Assembly (NCBI RefSeq): GCF_964340395.1
Contig: NC_135571.1
Location: 4,262,453-4,326,452, forward strand
Reading direction: 5' to 3'
DNA: 64,000 nucleotides
From: Glandiceps talaboti
Taxonomy: Eukaryota; Hemichordata; Enteropneusta; Spengelidae
In this document: positions 55,712-58,450 of the stretch, piece by piece
Layout: every line of letters starts with the position of its first letter
Position numbering within the stretch: the first letter of the stretch is position 1
Notes under the pieces: generated by a model
What the model saw: the letters and a program-made list of their open reading frames with translations, nothing else
Database searches by the model: none
What the model was told of the DNA's origin: nothing
Program-made: the position numbers and the translations under genes

Positions 55712-56916
55712 ACACACACGCACACACAGATACACACACACACACAGCCAGACAAGGCACCATACCTATAGCAATACTGAACCATATCAGTTCAGTTGTG
55801 CTAAAAAATGCCTATTACTCAGAACAAAGCCCCACAAATCTTCATCATTTGAAAAATTCAGATTTCATTGATAAATAATGTACTATTTATAGTATACTAA
55901 GTGGTTCAAATTAATGACTTATTAAAAACACATTAAATGTCATGGAAACATTGAAAGTCATTCAGAGAGAGTACAATATAGTCTTGAGGATAAGAAGACA
56001 GATGTTGCTTTCTCCTTCAAGATAAAAACAATGCTACACATAAGTCATGTACATCTTTACTAGACTCTGCTTTTGAAAATGTTCTTTTTCTTTCTCCCTC
56101 CTATCTCATTCACTACTTTCCTATTTACCTCCTTAACCCTTCTTCCCGTGTTCTCAAATTGACAAATGAAAGATAACTAAACTTAGTAGACATTTGATAT
56201 TATTCCCCAATATTTTACTTTATTCAGCCAAGGAAAATATGAGTGACCTAAGGGGCCCTTGTCATTACAAGTCACTAGACAAACCCTTAGGTCATGAGTA
56301 TTTTCCAGCTGAATGAAGTAAAATATTGGGTAATAATATAATTATAATACCTCTTCAAGCATAATTTATGAAAAATTGGGAAAAATAAATGGCGATTTGG
56401 AAAGACCTGACTCATATTATGAGTACCGCAAAATCAATGAAGTAGACATGGGTATATAATCCATATTTTCTGTTCAAAGACAATAACTTGGCTTGAGTAT
56501 GGTATAATGCTAAAAGTACACTTACCTTCCAAATATCTATCTCCCGTGTCTATACCATCAATCCTGCCATCTGTTTTATCTATTCCATCATCACCATTAT
56601 CCGCACTATCAATATCTGCATCATCTCCATCTTCACTTTTATCTCTTGTTTCCTGGTCACTGCAGTCTGTTTCATTATCACTGATAATTTGAATCTCGAT
56701 GGACGGCGTTGCAAGAGACATCTTTGCTGATATCCATAAAAAGGGATACGAAAGACTCGGCCATCTGTCAATGTCAGGAAGAAATGAAAACGTTCCATAA
56801 TTTTTTCTACCTTTGTGAGTTCGATTTCCTTGAATTTCCTTGGTCCACTGTAGATCTTCCTGTAAGTCAGGTTCAATTAGATTTGTCTTTGACTCCGATG
56901 ATACCTTTTTCAGCAT
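19695..56916 (-). CDS. PLD1: Phospholipase D, PLD1/PLD2 type (complete, 23 coding exons, 1121 aa)
   Basis: This enzyme hydrolyses phosphatidylcholine to phosphatidic acid and choline at intracellular and plasma membranes. Twenty-three exons join with matching phases to 1122 codons. Order: acidic N-terminal tail (about 80-125), PX domain (about 165-315), PH domain (about 315-435), HKD1 with H549, K551, D556 in [10 protein letters not shown], a variable loop (about 585-690), HKD2 with H941, K943, D948 in VHSKLMIVD followed by GSANIND, and a C-terminus ending LWT. The start at 56916 has context ACCATGC and an in-frame TAA 15 bp upstream. Length is close to the roughly 1070 aa of vertebrate PLD1, and the long loop after HKD1 resembles PLD1 rather than PLD2. 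Four exons are partly tandem-duplicated with a splice site. Both catalytic motifs are intact. Confidence 0.95.
20486..20609 (-). CDS. PLD1: PLD exon 22 (used copy)
   Basis: Encodes [20 protein letters not shown], then [20 protein letters not shown] and K, matching the EHLG...D(P)...FxxxW...A..N...Y segment. Acceptor CCATTCAG, strong donor AAG|GTGAGT. A second, partly decayed copy lies 200 bp upstream in the transcript. Confidence 0.94.
20523..20850 (-). repeat. Tandem duplication of PLD exon 22 with its acceptor (200 bp x2)
   Basis: Each unit holds the acceptor-side intron, CCATTCAG and the first ~93 exon bases. Copy 1 (20523-20640) contains the used exon; copy 2 (20721-20850) is the truncated duplicate. 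Confidence 0.85.
20716..20809 (-). pseudogene. Duplicate of PLD exon 22 (truncated, possible alternative exon)
   Basis: Encodes [20 protein letters not shown], then [11 protein letters not shown], with an intact CCATTCAG acceptor and an open frame that includes one 3-bp insertion. Homology stops after IW, so the normal donor is missing. A weak AAT|GTAATA would end the exon in phase 0, which would still fit exon 23. Either decayed or a rarely used alternative exon. Confidence 0.6.
21150..21838 (-). mobile_element. tRNA-derived SINE, split by a fold-back insertion
   Basis: The two parts (21792-21838 and about 21150-21336) together match the SINE at 47228-47490: head with a GGGTTCATGCC B-box-like site, then TTTGATAAACTG, GTAAGTAAGGAG, ATGCAGGTC and a TGGTTTCCTCC-type core. 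A 455-bp element sits in the B-box region. Confidence 0.6.
21337..21791. mobile_element. Fold-back element with flanking 13-bp direct repeat
   Basis: Ends TCTGATTAAAATCC...TGTAGTGTACA and TGTACACTACAT...GGATTTTAATCAGA are inverted. The direct repeat GGCATGAACCCAA stands on both sides (21324-21336 and 21792-21804), as expected of a target duplication. No coding capacity. Confidence 0.75.
21865..22082 (-). CDS. PLD1: PLD exon 21 (HKD2)
   Basis: Encodes [20 protein letters not shown], then [20 protein letters not shown], holding the second HxKxxxxD (H941, K943, D948) and GSANINDRS. Acceptor CCCCCAG, donor TTCAG|GTAAGC, phase 2. Confidence 0.97.
22324..22476. repeat. Fold-back family A, core only
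   Basis: TATTATTCTCCAATAATTTG, then CTTCATTCAGC, is partly inverted at the right end (GGTGAATGAAGAAAAATAT). Lies in the PLD intron between exons 20 and 21. Confidence 0.7.
22527..22594 (-). CDS. PLD1: PLD exon 20
   Basis: Encodes (M)[19 protein letters not shown], then EQP, matching the ISFxGLRTHxEL motif. Acceptor TTCTTACAG, donor CCT|GTAAGT. Confidence 0.94.
22853..23106. repeat. Fold-back element with perfect 17-bp ends
   Basis: CAATAGGGAACTTGCAA at 22853-22869 and its exact reverse complement at 23090-23106. 254 bp, no coding capacity. MITE-like, in the PLD intron between exons 19 and 20. Confidence 0.75.
23440..23603 (-). CDS. PLD1: PLD exon 19
   Basis: Encodes [20 protein letters not shown], then [20 protein letters not shown] and [14 protein letters not shown], matching the VYVVxPLLPxFEG and HxNYxxxxRGxxSLL motifs. 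Acceptor CTCCCACAG. The acceptor and first ~55 exon bases recur upstream in the transcript at 23701 and 23799 (98-bp period). Confidence 0.94.
23552..23845 (-). repeat. Exon-junction minisatellite at PLD exon 19 (98 bp x3)
   Basis: Units at about 23552, 23650 and 23748 each contain intron end, CCCACAG acceptor and the first ~55 bases of exon 19. A weak fourth start is seen near 23846. Copies are nearly identical. Confidence 0.9.
23871..24130. repeat. Fold-back family C (complete, 260 bp)
   Basis: AAAAGGGGAACACCACTCCA at the left is inverted at the right (GGACTGGTGTTCCCCTTT). Also shares TTCATAAATTATGGGTTTT against AGTTTATGAAAAT. Lies in a PLD intron. Confidence 0.8.
24380..24547 (+). repeat. 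Microsatellite (CTGT)n / (CTGC)n
   Basis: Alternating blocks of TCTG and CCTG tetramers over about 165 bp, near the donor of PLD exon 18. Confidence 0.97.
24575..24660 (-). CDS. PLD1: PLD exon 18
   Basis: Encodes [20 protein letters not shown], then YVRIMEAY, continuing the IENQFFIS motif. Acceptor TTCTTTCAG, donor ACAG|GTATGT. A (CTGT/CTGC)n microsatellite lies close after the donor in the intron. Confidence 0.94.
24661..25075. other. PLD intron 17, nothing further seen
   Basis: Contains only an A18 run at about 25002. Confidence 0.6.
25076..25186 (-). CDS. PLD1: PLD exon 17
   Basis: Encodes [20 protein letters not shown], then [17 protein letters not shown], matching LRSxxxWSxGxxxxExSIxxAYxxxIxxxxHYIYIE. 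Acceptor TTATTCCAG, donor GAG|GTAAGA. Confidence 0.95.
25380..25560 (+). mobile_element. LINE 3' fragment (C-terminal reverse-transcriptase tail)
   Basis: In one frame the + strand reads [20 protein letters not shown], then KSSLKTYLF. The LWNALP..I...SSxxSFKxxLKTYLF motif is the usual C-terminal end of many non-LTR retrotransposon polymerases (CR1/Jockey-related). Heavily truncated. Confidence 0.7.
25655..25800. repeat. Short fold-back element
   Basis: GGGTATTTGCACGAGTGCTT, then GCAGTGTTTTCTGC, is inverted by GCAGAAAACACT...AAGCAGTGCAAATACCCC. The GCAAATACCCC end also occurs at the 59.99-60.24 kb fold-back. Confidence 0.65.
26011..26121 (-). CDS. PLD1: PLD exon 16
   Basis: Encodes [20 protein letters not shown], then [17 protein letters not shown]. 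Moderately conserved linker with (F/L)xPxLIPKS. 111 bp, phases 0/0, acceptor TATTTCAG, donor CAA|GTAAGT. Confidence 0.9.
26310..26515 (+). repeat. Short-unit minisatellite (about 28-30 bp x6)
   Basis: Degenerate units of GAG(G/A)GTAAATTATGCAAAATT type in a PLD intron. Confidence 0.75.
26611..26729 (-). CDS. PLD1: PLD exon 15
   Basis: Encodes [20 protein letters not shown], then [19 protein letters not shown], matching the [15 protein letters not shown]...[13 protein letters not shown] motif of all animal PLDs. Acceptor TTATTTCAG, donor AAG|GTGAGT. Confidence 0.96.
26730..27758. other. PLD intron 14, no repeat recognised
   Basis: About 1 kb of unremarkable AT-rich intron. The ORF at 27458-27763 runs antisense to exon context and shows no family resemblance. 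Confidence 0.5.
27759..28089 (-). CDS. PLD1: PLD exon 14 (variable loop)
   Basis: The first ~75 residues are low-conservation loop ([20 protein letters not shown]...). They then join conserved [20 protein letters not shown] and PFQ. The loop length fits PLD1, whereas PLD2 lacks this loop. Acceptor AATTTCAG, donor CAAG|GTAAGA. Confidence 0.93.
28090..29109. other. PLD intron 13, no repeat recognised
   Basis: About 1 kb intron with short homopolymers only. Confidence 0.5.
29110..29325 (-). CDS. PLD1: PLD exon 13 (HKD1)
   Basis: Encodes [20 protein letters not shown], then [20 protein letters not shown] and [12 protein letters not shown]. The first catalytic HxKxxxxD is complete. The last 25 or so residues (Pro-rich, [11 protein letters not shown]) begin the variable loop. 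Acceptor ACATTAG, donor AAG|GTAATA. Confidence 0.96.
29940..31000 (-). repeat. Intronic tandem array, about 155 bp x6-7
   Basis: Units carry ATGCAATATAACATGACACT, TTTTAATAAAACTGTGAAA and AACAGATAAACAGCT. The ATGCAATATA block starts at 30301, 30456, 30613, 30767 and 30921. Earlier copies back to about 29.94 kb are more diverged. Minus-strand copies contain AACAAGGTAAAAG, a donor-like site. Confidence 0.85.
31145..31255 (-). CDS. PLD1: PLD exon 12
   Basis: Encodes [20 protein letters not shown], then [17 protein letters not shown], matching the GVxxxxLLYKEVExALG and TLxRLHPNI motifs just before HKD1. Acceptor TTTTCCAG, donor ATG|GTAAGT. Confidence 0.95.
31322..31652 (+). repeat. Fold-back family A composite, copy 1
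   Basis: A side arm (TATGGAATATGTATACTCTGG, TGTCTACATCA, TTCAAAATATGAGTCAA) leads into a palindromic core (TTATTCTCCAATATTT ... GACCTAAGG ... CCTTAGGTCAC ... GCTGAACGAAGAAAAT). In PLD intron 11, just beyond the exon 12 acceptor. Confidence 0.8.
31683..32118. repeat. Fold-back element, about 435 bp
   Basis: GAGCTCAAAATAA...TTTACTTGTCC near the left is inverted near the right (ACTGGTCCAGTGAGCAAG...ATTATTCTGAGC). The ORF at 31891-32088 inside it shows no known domain. Confidence 0.55.
32302..32452. repeat. Fold-back family A, core only
   Basis: ATTATTCTCCAATATTTTGT...CATTCAGC at the left. GACCCCTTAAGTCACTCATA and AGAGAATAAT close it at the right. Confidence 0.7.
32490..32571 (-). CDS. PLD1: PLD exon 11
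   Basis: Encodes [20 protein letters not shown], then QILKRKA, matching the WWLSPEI(F/Y)xKRP motif. Acceptor CCATCCAG, donor GCT|GTAAGT. Confidence 0.95.
32897..32966 (+). repeat. Microsatellite (TTGA)n
   Basis: About 17 TGAT tetramers in a PLD intron. Confidence 0.97.
33194..33277 (-). CDS. PLD1: PLD exon 10
   Basis: Encodes [20 protein letters not shown], then EIFITDW. Matches the [29 protein letters not shown] segment that opens the catalytic region. Acceptor ATTGTTAG, donor GTG|GTATGT. Confidence 0.94.
33306..33560. repeat. Fold-back family C with a nested hairpin
   Basis: Starts AAAGGGGAACACCACTTCAG and ends near GCACAAGATCAACTTGATGT-type sequence (inverted). The central ACCTACAATTACTTG of the family is interrupted by about 70 bp whose ends CGTCAGTGCAGTAAGGTC and GACCTTACTGCACTGACG are exactly inverted (33398-33464). 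Confidence 0.75.
33678..33821 (-). CDS. PLD1: PLD exon 9 (PH C-terminal helix)
   Basis: Encodes [20 protein letters not shown], then [20 protein letters not shown] and RKDVYARW. The LKC...A..W pattern is the C-terminal PH helix. Acceptor ATTCCAG, donor GTG|GTAAGT. Confidence 0.93.
33868..33990. repeat. Fold-back family D, half copy
   Basis: TTTGATACAACCATATACAG, then AAACCAATAAGAAACTGCAC, as in 14.3 kb. Confidence 0.7.
33998..34290 (-). repeat. Exon-junction minisatellite at PLD exon 8 (88 bp x3-4)
   Basis: Units with CCCATGGTGTACAC start at 34000, 34093, 34181 and 34269. Each carries exon 8 3' sequence (TTACTAACATGACAAG) and, in three units, a donor (GTAGGG, GTAGGG, GTATGC). Confidence 0.9.
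34245..34397 (-). CDS. PLD1: PLD exon 8 (PH domain)
   Basis: Encodes [20 protein letters not shown], then [20 protein letters not shown] and [10 protein letters not shown], matching PH strands. Donor ACAAG|GTAGGG. The 3' half with its donor is reiterated downstream in the transcript every 88 bp (donors at 34157 and 34069). Use of those donors would hit a stop at once. Confidence 0.93.
34925..35030. repeat. Fold-back family E, half copy
   Basis: ATTAAAAATCCAAAATAAAT and TCTCATCCATATGGCCACTT adjoin the donor of PLD exon 7. Confidence 0.65.
35035..35142 (-). CDS. PLD1: PLD exon 7 (start of PH, cysteine cluster)
   Basis: Encodes [20 protein letters not shown], then [15 protein letters not shown]. 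The KRSGGHR(I/V)PG motif is diagnostic of metazoan PLD. Mammalian PLD1 has a palmitoylated Cys pair at this place; here there are six Cys within 11 residues. Acceptor CTTACTAG, donor AAAAG|GTCAGT. Confidence 0.93.
35326..35512 (+). mobile_element. LINE 3' fragment
   Basis: One frame reads [20 protein letters not shown] then TK, a degraded LWN-LP-S-R-A-SI-TFK end of a non-LTR polymerase. It is followed by a tail (TTGTAAAGTGCCTGTGAGCA, GATGGATACTAGGTGCTATA) shared with 47100-47170. Confidence 0.65.
35560..35595 (+). repeat. Microsatellite (ACA)n
   Basis: About 11 CAA triplets close to the donor of PLD exon 6. Confidence 0.95.
35618..35676 (-). CDS. PLD1: PLD exon 6 (end of PX)
   Basis: Encodes [19 protein letters not shown] plus two bases, matching the EFL(D/E)xSxLSFxxDLGxKG signature that links PX to PH. 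Acceptor CATACAG, donor AA|GTAAGT. Confidence 0.94.
35958..36283 (+). repeat. Fold-back family A composite, copy 2
   Basis: Same arm plus core organisation as 31.3 kb. Ends about 45 bp from the donor of PLD exon 5. Confidence 0.8.
36328..36393 (-). CDS. PLD1: PLD exon 5 (PX helix)
   Basis: Encodes [20 protein letters not shown] plus HT, matching the LExYLxxLL...YR helix of the PX domain. 66 bp, phases 0/0, acceptor ATTACAG, donor ACA|GTAAGT. Confidence 0.92.
36557..36706 (+). repeat. Microsatellite (CA)n / (CGCA)n
   Basis: Compound array: CGCA-rich part, a pure CA block of about 50 bp, then CATG-containing units. Confidence 0.96.
37130..37481 (-). repeat. Fold-back family A composite, copy 3
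   Basis: Core first (CTTTCAACCAAGGAAACT ... GCTGAATGAAGTAAAATATT), then the arm in reverse (CATATTTCGAGCACCG, GTAGACAACAG, ATAATCCATATTTTCTGTTT). Confidence 0.8.
37895..38415 (+). repeat. Giant compound microsatellite (GTAT)n / (GT)n
   Basis: About 520 bp of GTCT, GTAT, then GT units with a few interruptions. All long open frames here are repeat artefacts. Confidence 0.98.
38778..39857 (-). mobile_element. LINE 3' end with poly-pentanucleotide tail
   Basis: The minus strand holds a frameshifted reverse-transcriptase C-terminal tail ([20 protein letters not shown], then in another frame [20 protein letters not shown] and [12 protein letters not shown]). A 3' UTR follows, ending CAATAAAGTTG and running directly into (TATTG)n of about 140 bp (38778-38917). 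The polymerase tail resembles CR1/L2/Rex-type LINEs. 5'-truncated and broken. Confidence 0.8.
39858..39973 (+). repeat. Minisatellite, 29 bp x4
   Basis: Unit GCACCTAGAGGGCCAGGGCT plus AAATATTAT, starts at 39858, 39887, 39916 and 39945. Head to tail without spacers, abutting the truncated end of the LINE. Confidence 0.95.
40530..41340 (+). other. Three related short open segments (unassigned)
   Basis: Plus-strand segments at about 40530, 40704 and 41232 encode [30 protein letters not shown] and [20 protein letters not shown]. The second follows CTGTTTCAG; the third follows TTTTTACAG and ends at TTT|GTAAGG. They look like diverged copies of one exon inside PLD intron 4. I do not recognise the protein. 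Confidence 0.3.
40782..41117 (-). repeat. Fold-back family A composite, copy 4
   Basis: Core (ATTCCATGGAAAATACGAAT, GACCTAAGGGGCCTTGTCAC), then reversed arm (CATATTTCGAGAACC, GTAGACACATG, ATATAATCCATATTTTCTGT). Confidence 0.75.
41811..42305 (+). repeat. Tandem repeat, about 165 bp x3
   Basis: Units contain ATTACATCGTCATGGTAA, ATCTTTAA(G/A)TGTTAT and AAGTAAATTCAATTAAGA. Starts at about 41811, 41969 and 42144. Confidence 0.8.
42330..42450. repeat. Fold-back family E, half copy
   Basis: AAGGCCATATAGATGAGAAT, then TTTTGGATTTTTAATTTAT, as at 3.56 kb. Confidence 0.65.
42632..42885 (+). repeat. Fold-back family A, diverged copy
   Basis: Weak arm (GAAATATGGAATTTATACC) and clear core end (AAGGCCCCTTATGTCACTCA, TTTTCCTTGGCTATATGACA). 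Confidence 0.55.
42945..43065 (-). repeat. Dispersed repeat family F, single unit
   Basis: GTGCCCTCTAAGCTGATTTG, CACAATTTCTAGTGACGCAC and TATCTCTTACTATGTGG are the reverse complement of units in the 51.8-52.1 kb array. Confidence 0.7.
43320..43860 (+). repeat. Tandem repeat, about 185 bp x3
   Basis: Units contain CACATCATAGCTTTATTTTC, AACCACAGAAGGGGTCCTGT and ATATGCTG. Block starts are at about 43353, 43531 and 43717. Confidence 0.8.
43945..44085 (+). repeat. Repeat G, copy 1 (before PLD exon 4)
   Basis: AAAATAGAACAAGAAGGTCA, AAATGTTCATTATTTT and TAATATTCTATTTCAGG recur in order at 45120-45290, on the other side of exon 4. Confidence 0.75.
44867..44981 (-). CDS. PLD1: PLD exon 4 (PX, basic and Pro segment)
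   Basis: Encodes [20 protein letters not shown], then [18 protein letters not shown]. Matches the PX segment with the conserved PSLP. Acceptor CATCTCAG, donor ATG|GTAAGT, phase 0 at the end. Two related repeat segments flank it (43945-44085 and 45120-45290). Confidence 0.9.
45120..45290 (+). repeat. Repeat G, copy 2 (beyond PLD exon 4)
   Basis: Direct copy of 43945-44085, about 1.2 kb away, with exon 4 between them. Confidence 0.75.
45480..45709 (+). mobile_element. Possible retroposon 3' end with (ATTCA)n tail
   Basis: T-rich sequence ending GAGAAATAAATTTCAATTCA and a short pentanucleotide run, the same tail style as the LINE at 38.8 kb. No coding part identified. Confidence 0.4.
45768..45896 (-). 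CDS. PLD1: PLD exon 3 (PX core)
   Basis: Encodes [20 protein letters not shown] and then [20 protein letters not shown]. This is the PX motif region that binds phosphoinositide, with the basic RYHHFRQLH segment. Acceptor AATTTCAG, donor AAAAG|GTGATT. Confidence 0.94.
45945..46470 (+). repeat. GATGA/GGTGA and AACAT pentanucleotide tracts
   Basis: About 310 bp of degenerate (GRTGA)n, then (ACATA)n, a second GGTGA block and a second ACATA block. A 290-aa minus-strand frame through it is a repeat artefact. Confidence 0.95.
46985..47200 (+). mobile_element. tRNA-derived SINE with LINE-like tail
   Basis: A-box-like TGGCTGAGTCATCATGG at about 47003 and B box GGTTCGAGC at 47052. The tail matches the LINE end at 35.4 kb (TTTATTGTAAAGTGCC, TTGATGGATACTAGGTG) and ends in ATC repeats. 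Confidence 0.65.
47228..47490 (-). mobile_element. tRNA-derived SINE
   Basis: On the minus strand: A box GTGGCCGAGTTGTTAGC, B box GGGTTCGAACCCA (47418-47430), a body with CCGGTTTTCCCC, and an AATAAATAAA end. A Leu/Ser tRNA-like head is suggested by GGCCGAGTTGTTAG. Another copy is split at 21.2-21.8 kb. Confidence 0.75.
47785..47935 (-). CDS. PLD1: PLD exon 2 (start of PX domain)
   Basis: Encodes [16 protein letters not shown] and [20 protein letters not shown], the first strands of the PX domain. Acceptor TTTTGTAG, donor CTT|GTAAGT. The acceptor half is reiterated three more times immediately upstream in the transcript (exon-start equivalents at 48054, 48173 and 48292). Confidence 0.92.
47866..48300 (-). 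repeat. Exon-junction minisatellite at PLD exon 2 (119 bp x4)
   Basis: Exact 119-bp period: CTACTGTGATGGTCAAAG starts at 47872, 47991, 48110 and 48229. Each unit holds the intron end, TTTTGTAG acceptor and the first ~75 bases of exon 2. A degenerate fifth unit lies beyond an insertion at 48595-48700. 119 is not a multiple of 3, and using an outer acceptor meets an in-frame TAG. Confidence 0.93.
48307..48594 (-). mobile_element. Insertion splitting the exon 2 repeat (possible Penelope-type 3' end)
   Basis: The 119-bp array is interrupted here and resumes with AAAATAAACCATATAGATTT. The minus strand has GAAAAAGAATATTTATTCGA then AACGTCGG, a motif often seen at 3' ends of Penelope-like elements. 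The family assignment is tentative. Confidence 0.35.
48945..49770 (+). repeat. Tandem repeat, about 120-150 bp x6
   Basis: Degenerate units with GAGAACCCATCTAC, ACATCTGAGA(C/T)GAGAT, TTTCACTG(C/T)ACATGTACATG and ATATATCAGATAG. Confidence 0.85.
51153..51313. repeat. Fold-back element, 161 bp
   Basis: Perfect 14-bp ends GGGGTGAACAAATC and GATTTGTTCACCCC, and inner inverted blocks GGTCCCCGGACCAGTG against the GGACCCAGGACCAGTGG region. Confidence 0.75.
51760..52085 (+). repeat. Tandem repeat family F, about 93 bp x3
   Basis: Units carry AAGAGATA, AACACCAAATTTTAGT, CACTAGAAATTGTGTG and GGTTTAGAGGGCACACT. A single inverted unit is at 42.95 kb. Confidence 0.85.
52250..52572 (+). repeat. Fold-back family A composite, copy 5
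   Basis: Arm (TATGGAAATTATACCCTGGTC, GTCTACATCACTGGTTCTGC) then core (ATTCTCCAATATTTTTCATT ... GGCCCCGTAGGTCACTTGTA). Confidence 0.8.
52697..53006 (-). repeat. Fold-back family A composite, copy 6
   Basis: Core (CTTCATTCAGCCAAGGAAAA ... GACAAGCTAAATGAAGAAAT), then reversed arm (CATATTTCGAGCACTTCAAA, GGTATATATCCATATTTTTT). It lies about 125 bp from copy 5 in opposite orientation. Confidence 0.8.
53279..53330. repeat. Fold-back family B, solo end
   Basis: AAATTGAGCGTAATCGGAAC, then CACAT...TTTGGCCTTA. Confidence 0.6.
53400..54110 (+). repeat. Dispersed repeat, copy 2 (split by a younger insertion)
   Basis: Collinear with 2440-2760, but broken at about 53676-54062. Confidence 0.65.
53676..54062. 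mobile_element. 387-bp terminal-inverted-repeat element nested in an older repeat
   Basis: Exact 15-bp ends CAGTGTTGCAGCCAG and CTGGCTGCAACACTG. Interior blocks GGGACATAGTG... and GGGTCATCTATGACCCGTCA; no transposase. Target duplication not clear. Confidence 0.75.
54547..54571 (+). repeat. Poly-G run (about 25)
   Basis: Uninterrupted G run in PLD intron 1. G-quadruplex prone; exact length may be a sequencing estimate. Confidence 0.9.
55250..55620 (-). repeat. Degenerate tandem repeat, about 150 bp x2-3
   Basis: Units share CCCA(C/T)TAAATTTCAG, CAATCTGCTCAGTAG-type and TTTTTGACCAAAAA blocks. Confidence 0.65.
55681..55746 (+). repeat. Poly-C run and (CA)n
   Basis: C17 followed by CA units. 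Confidence 0.95.
56197..56510 (-). repeat. Fold-back family A composite, copy 7
   Basis: The cleanest core: ATATTATTCCCCAATATTTT ... CAGC (from 56197) and GCTGAATGAAG...ATTGGGTAATAATAT (to 56339) are inverted arms around 143 bp. The reversed arm ends about 15 bp from the donor of PLD exon 1. Confidence 0.85.
56526..56916 (-). CDS. PLD1: PLD exon 1 (start, acidic N-terminus)
   Basis: Encodes residues 1-130, starting [10 protein letters not shown]. Residues about 80-125 are rich in Asp and Glu ([18 protein letters not shown]). The family has a poorly conserved N-terminus, so assignment rests on phase, the in-frame upstream stop and the join to exon 2. Donor GGAAG|GTAAGT, phase 1. Confidence 0.8.
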
Positions 56917-57479
56917 GGTGACTTTTTCTGTTTAGTTTTGATGAAGAGAAAGTAATACAGGTATCTGGCACTAGAATATCGACTCAGTGATTTGTCTTTC
57001 TGACGAGGAAATAGTGATTTAGGTGTCTGAAACTTAGCAGTGAAAGATCAGTTAGGTATTCGGTAGCAGAATGCTGGCTCACTGGTGTTTCGTGTCTTTC
57101 TGATGAGAAAATATACTGCTTTAGGTATCTGGCCACAGAATACTGACTCAGTAGTACCGGTTGTCTTGTGTTTTTGAAAGATGATGTGGGGTAGGTATCT
57201 GGTATTATACTTGTTCAGTGATGTATCTTATGTCTTTGATGAGCAGGTGATGAATTATGTATCCGAAAGTACTTGTTCAGTGATGCTTCTTGTTACTCAC
57301 CCATATCATGCACTCAAGAAACATCATTTTGATGTTAATACCGAAGATCAGACAGATGAAAACACAGAAAGAAGATAGGGTGTCACATTATGCATGATGG
57401 AGAAGCGAGATGTTGACATGAGATCAGTGAGGGAACAGAATGTCTGCATGTTGAAGAGCCTGAAGATAGGAAGACTAGC

Positions 57480-58450
57480 ATAGACCTTTACCATACATCA
57501 CAGGTAGTGAAGACTGAAGTCAAGATGTTTGCAATATACGGTGGAGAAATGTAGGCATGATGTTGTCTCCGTAGTGAATAGATCTGATGCAGTACATTTA
57601 GCTGTTGAAGGTTTACTGTGGTGAAAGAATGAAACAAAGTGGTATCGTTGTTACAGAGACATTGTGGCGTTAGTAAGGTACTAAAAATGTAATTAGGAAA
57701 TATGGTTACCATAAAAAAGTGATATTATAAAATTGATGATGTCTTTGTAGTGTGACTATAGATCCGTAGCTGTTGTGGTGATAAATGTGCAAAGAGTTGA
57801 TTCAAAGAACATATCCTTGTTACAGAGAGAAAGTGTAGTTAGTATTAACAATTACAAAATACATGGTAAAGTGATATATTGATGTCGTCTTCCTAGTGTA
57901 CAGATCCGTAGCTGTTGTAGTAACAAATGTGCAAGAGTTGATGCTAAGAACATATCCTTGTTACTGAGAGATAGTGTAGTTAGTATTAACAATTAGGATA
58001 TACAACGAGTGACAAATTGATGATGTCTTCGTAGTGTATACATGTAGATCCGTAGCTGTTGTGGTGATAACATGTAAGAGTAGATGCTAAGAATGTACAT
58101 GTATCCTTGTTTGTTACATAGCAATTGTTCAGTCAATGTTCACAATTATAGATGTTGAAGGAAATCGACAGCATAATGTCATTTACATAATATACGTACA
58201 TTTGTAGATCAGTATCTGTTGTCACAGTGATGAAATTGTACAATACAAAAGTGTATAAAGACAGTCAGTGGTATTCTTGTTACAGCACAAATGCAGAGTT
58301 TGTAACAGCAATTAGATGAATGTTACAAATCAAAGACATGAATGTCTCCATAGTATATTTATGATGTATAGATAGATCCGTACTTGAAGTTGAAGCTGTG
58401 TGCGGTGAAATGATAACAACACAGTGGTGAATCCCTTATACAGAGCAATT
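57480..58450 (+). repeat. Tandem repeat, about 140 bp x4-6, upstream of the PLD start
   Basis: Units share AGATCCGTAGCTGTTGT, ATCCTTGTTAC and GTGTAGTTAGTATTAACAAT. Block AGATCCGTAGC is at about 57760, 57903 and 58048, with more diverged units to about 58.45 kb. Confidence 0.75.

Noticed and set aside
56580-56876. 98-aa open frame overlapping PLD exon 1 in another frame
   Set aside because: Cannot join exon 2 in phase and has no support. The main frame has an upstream in-frame stop and a good start context.
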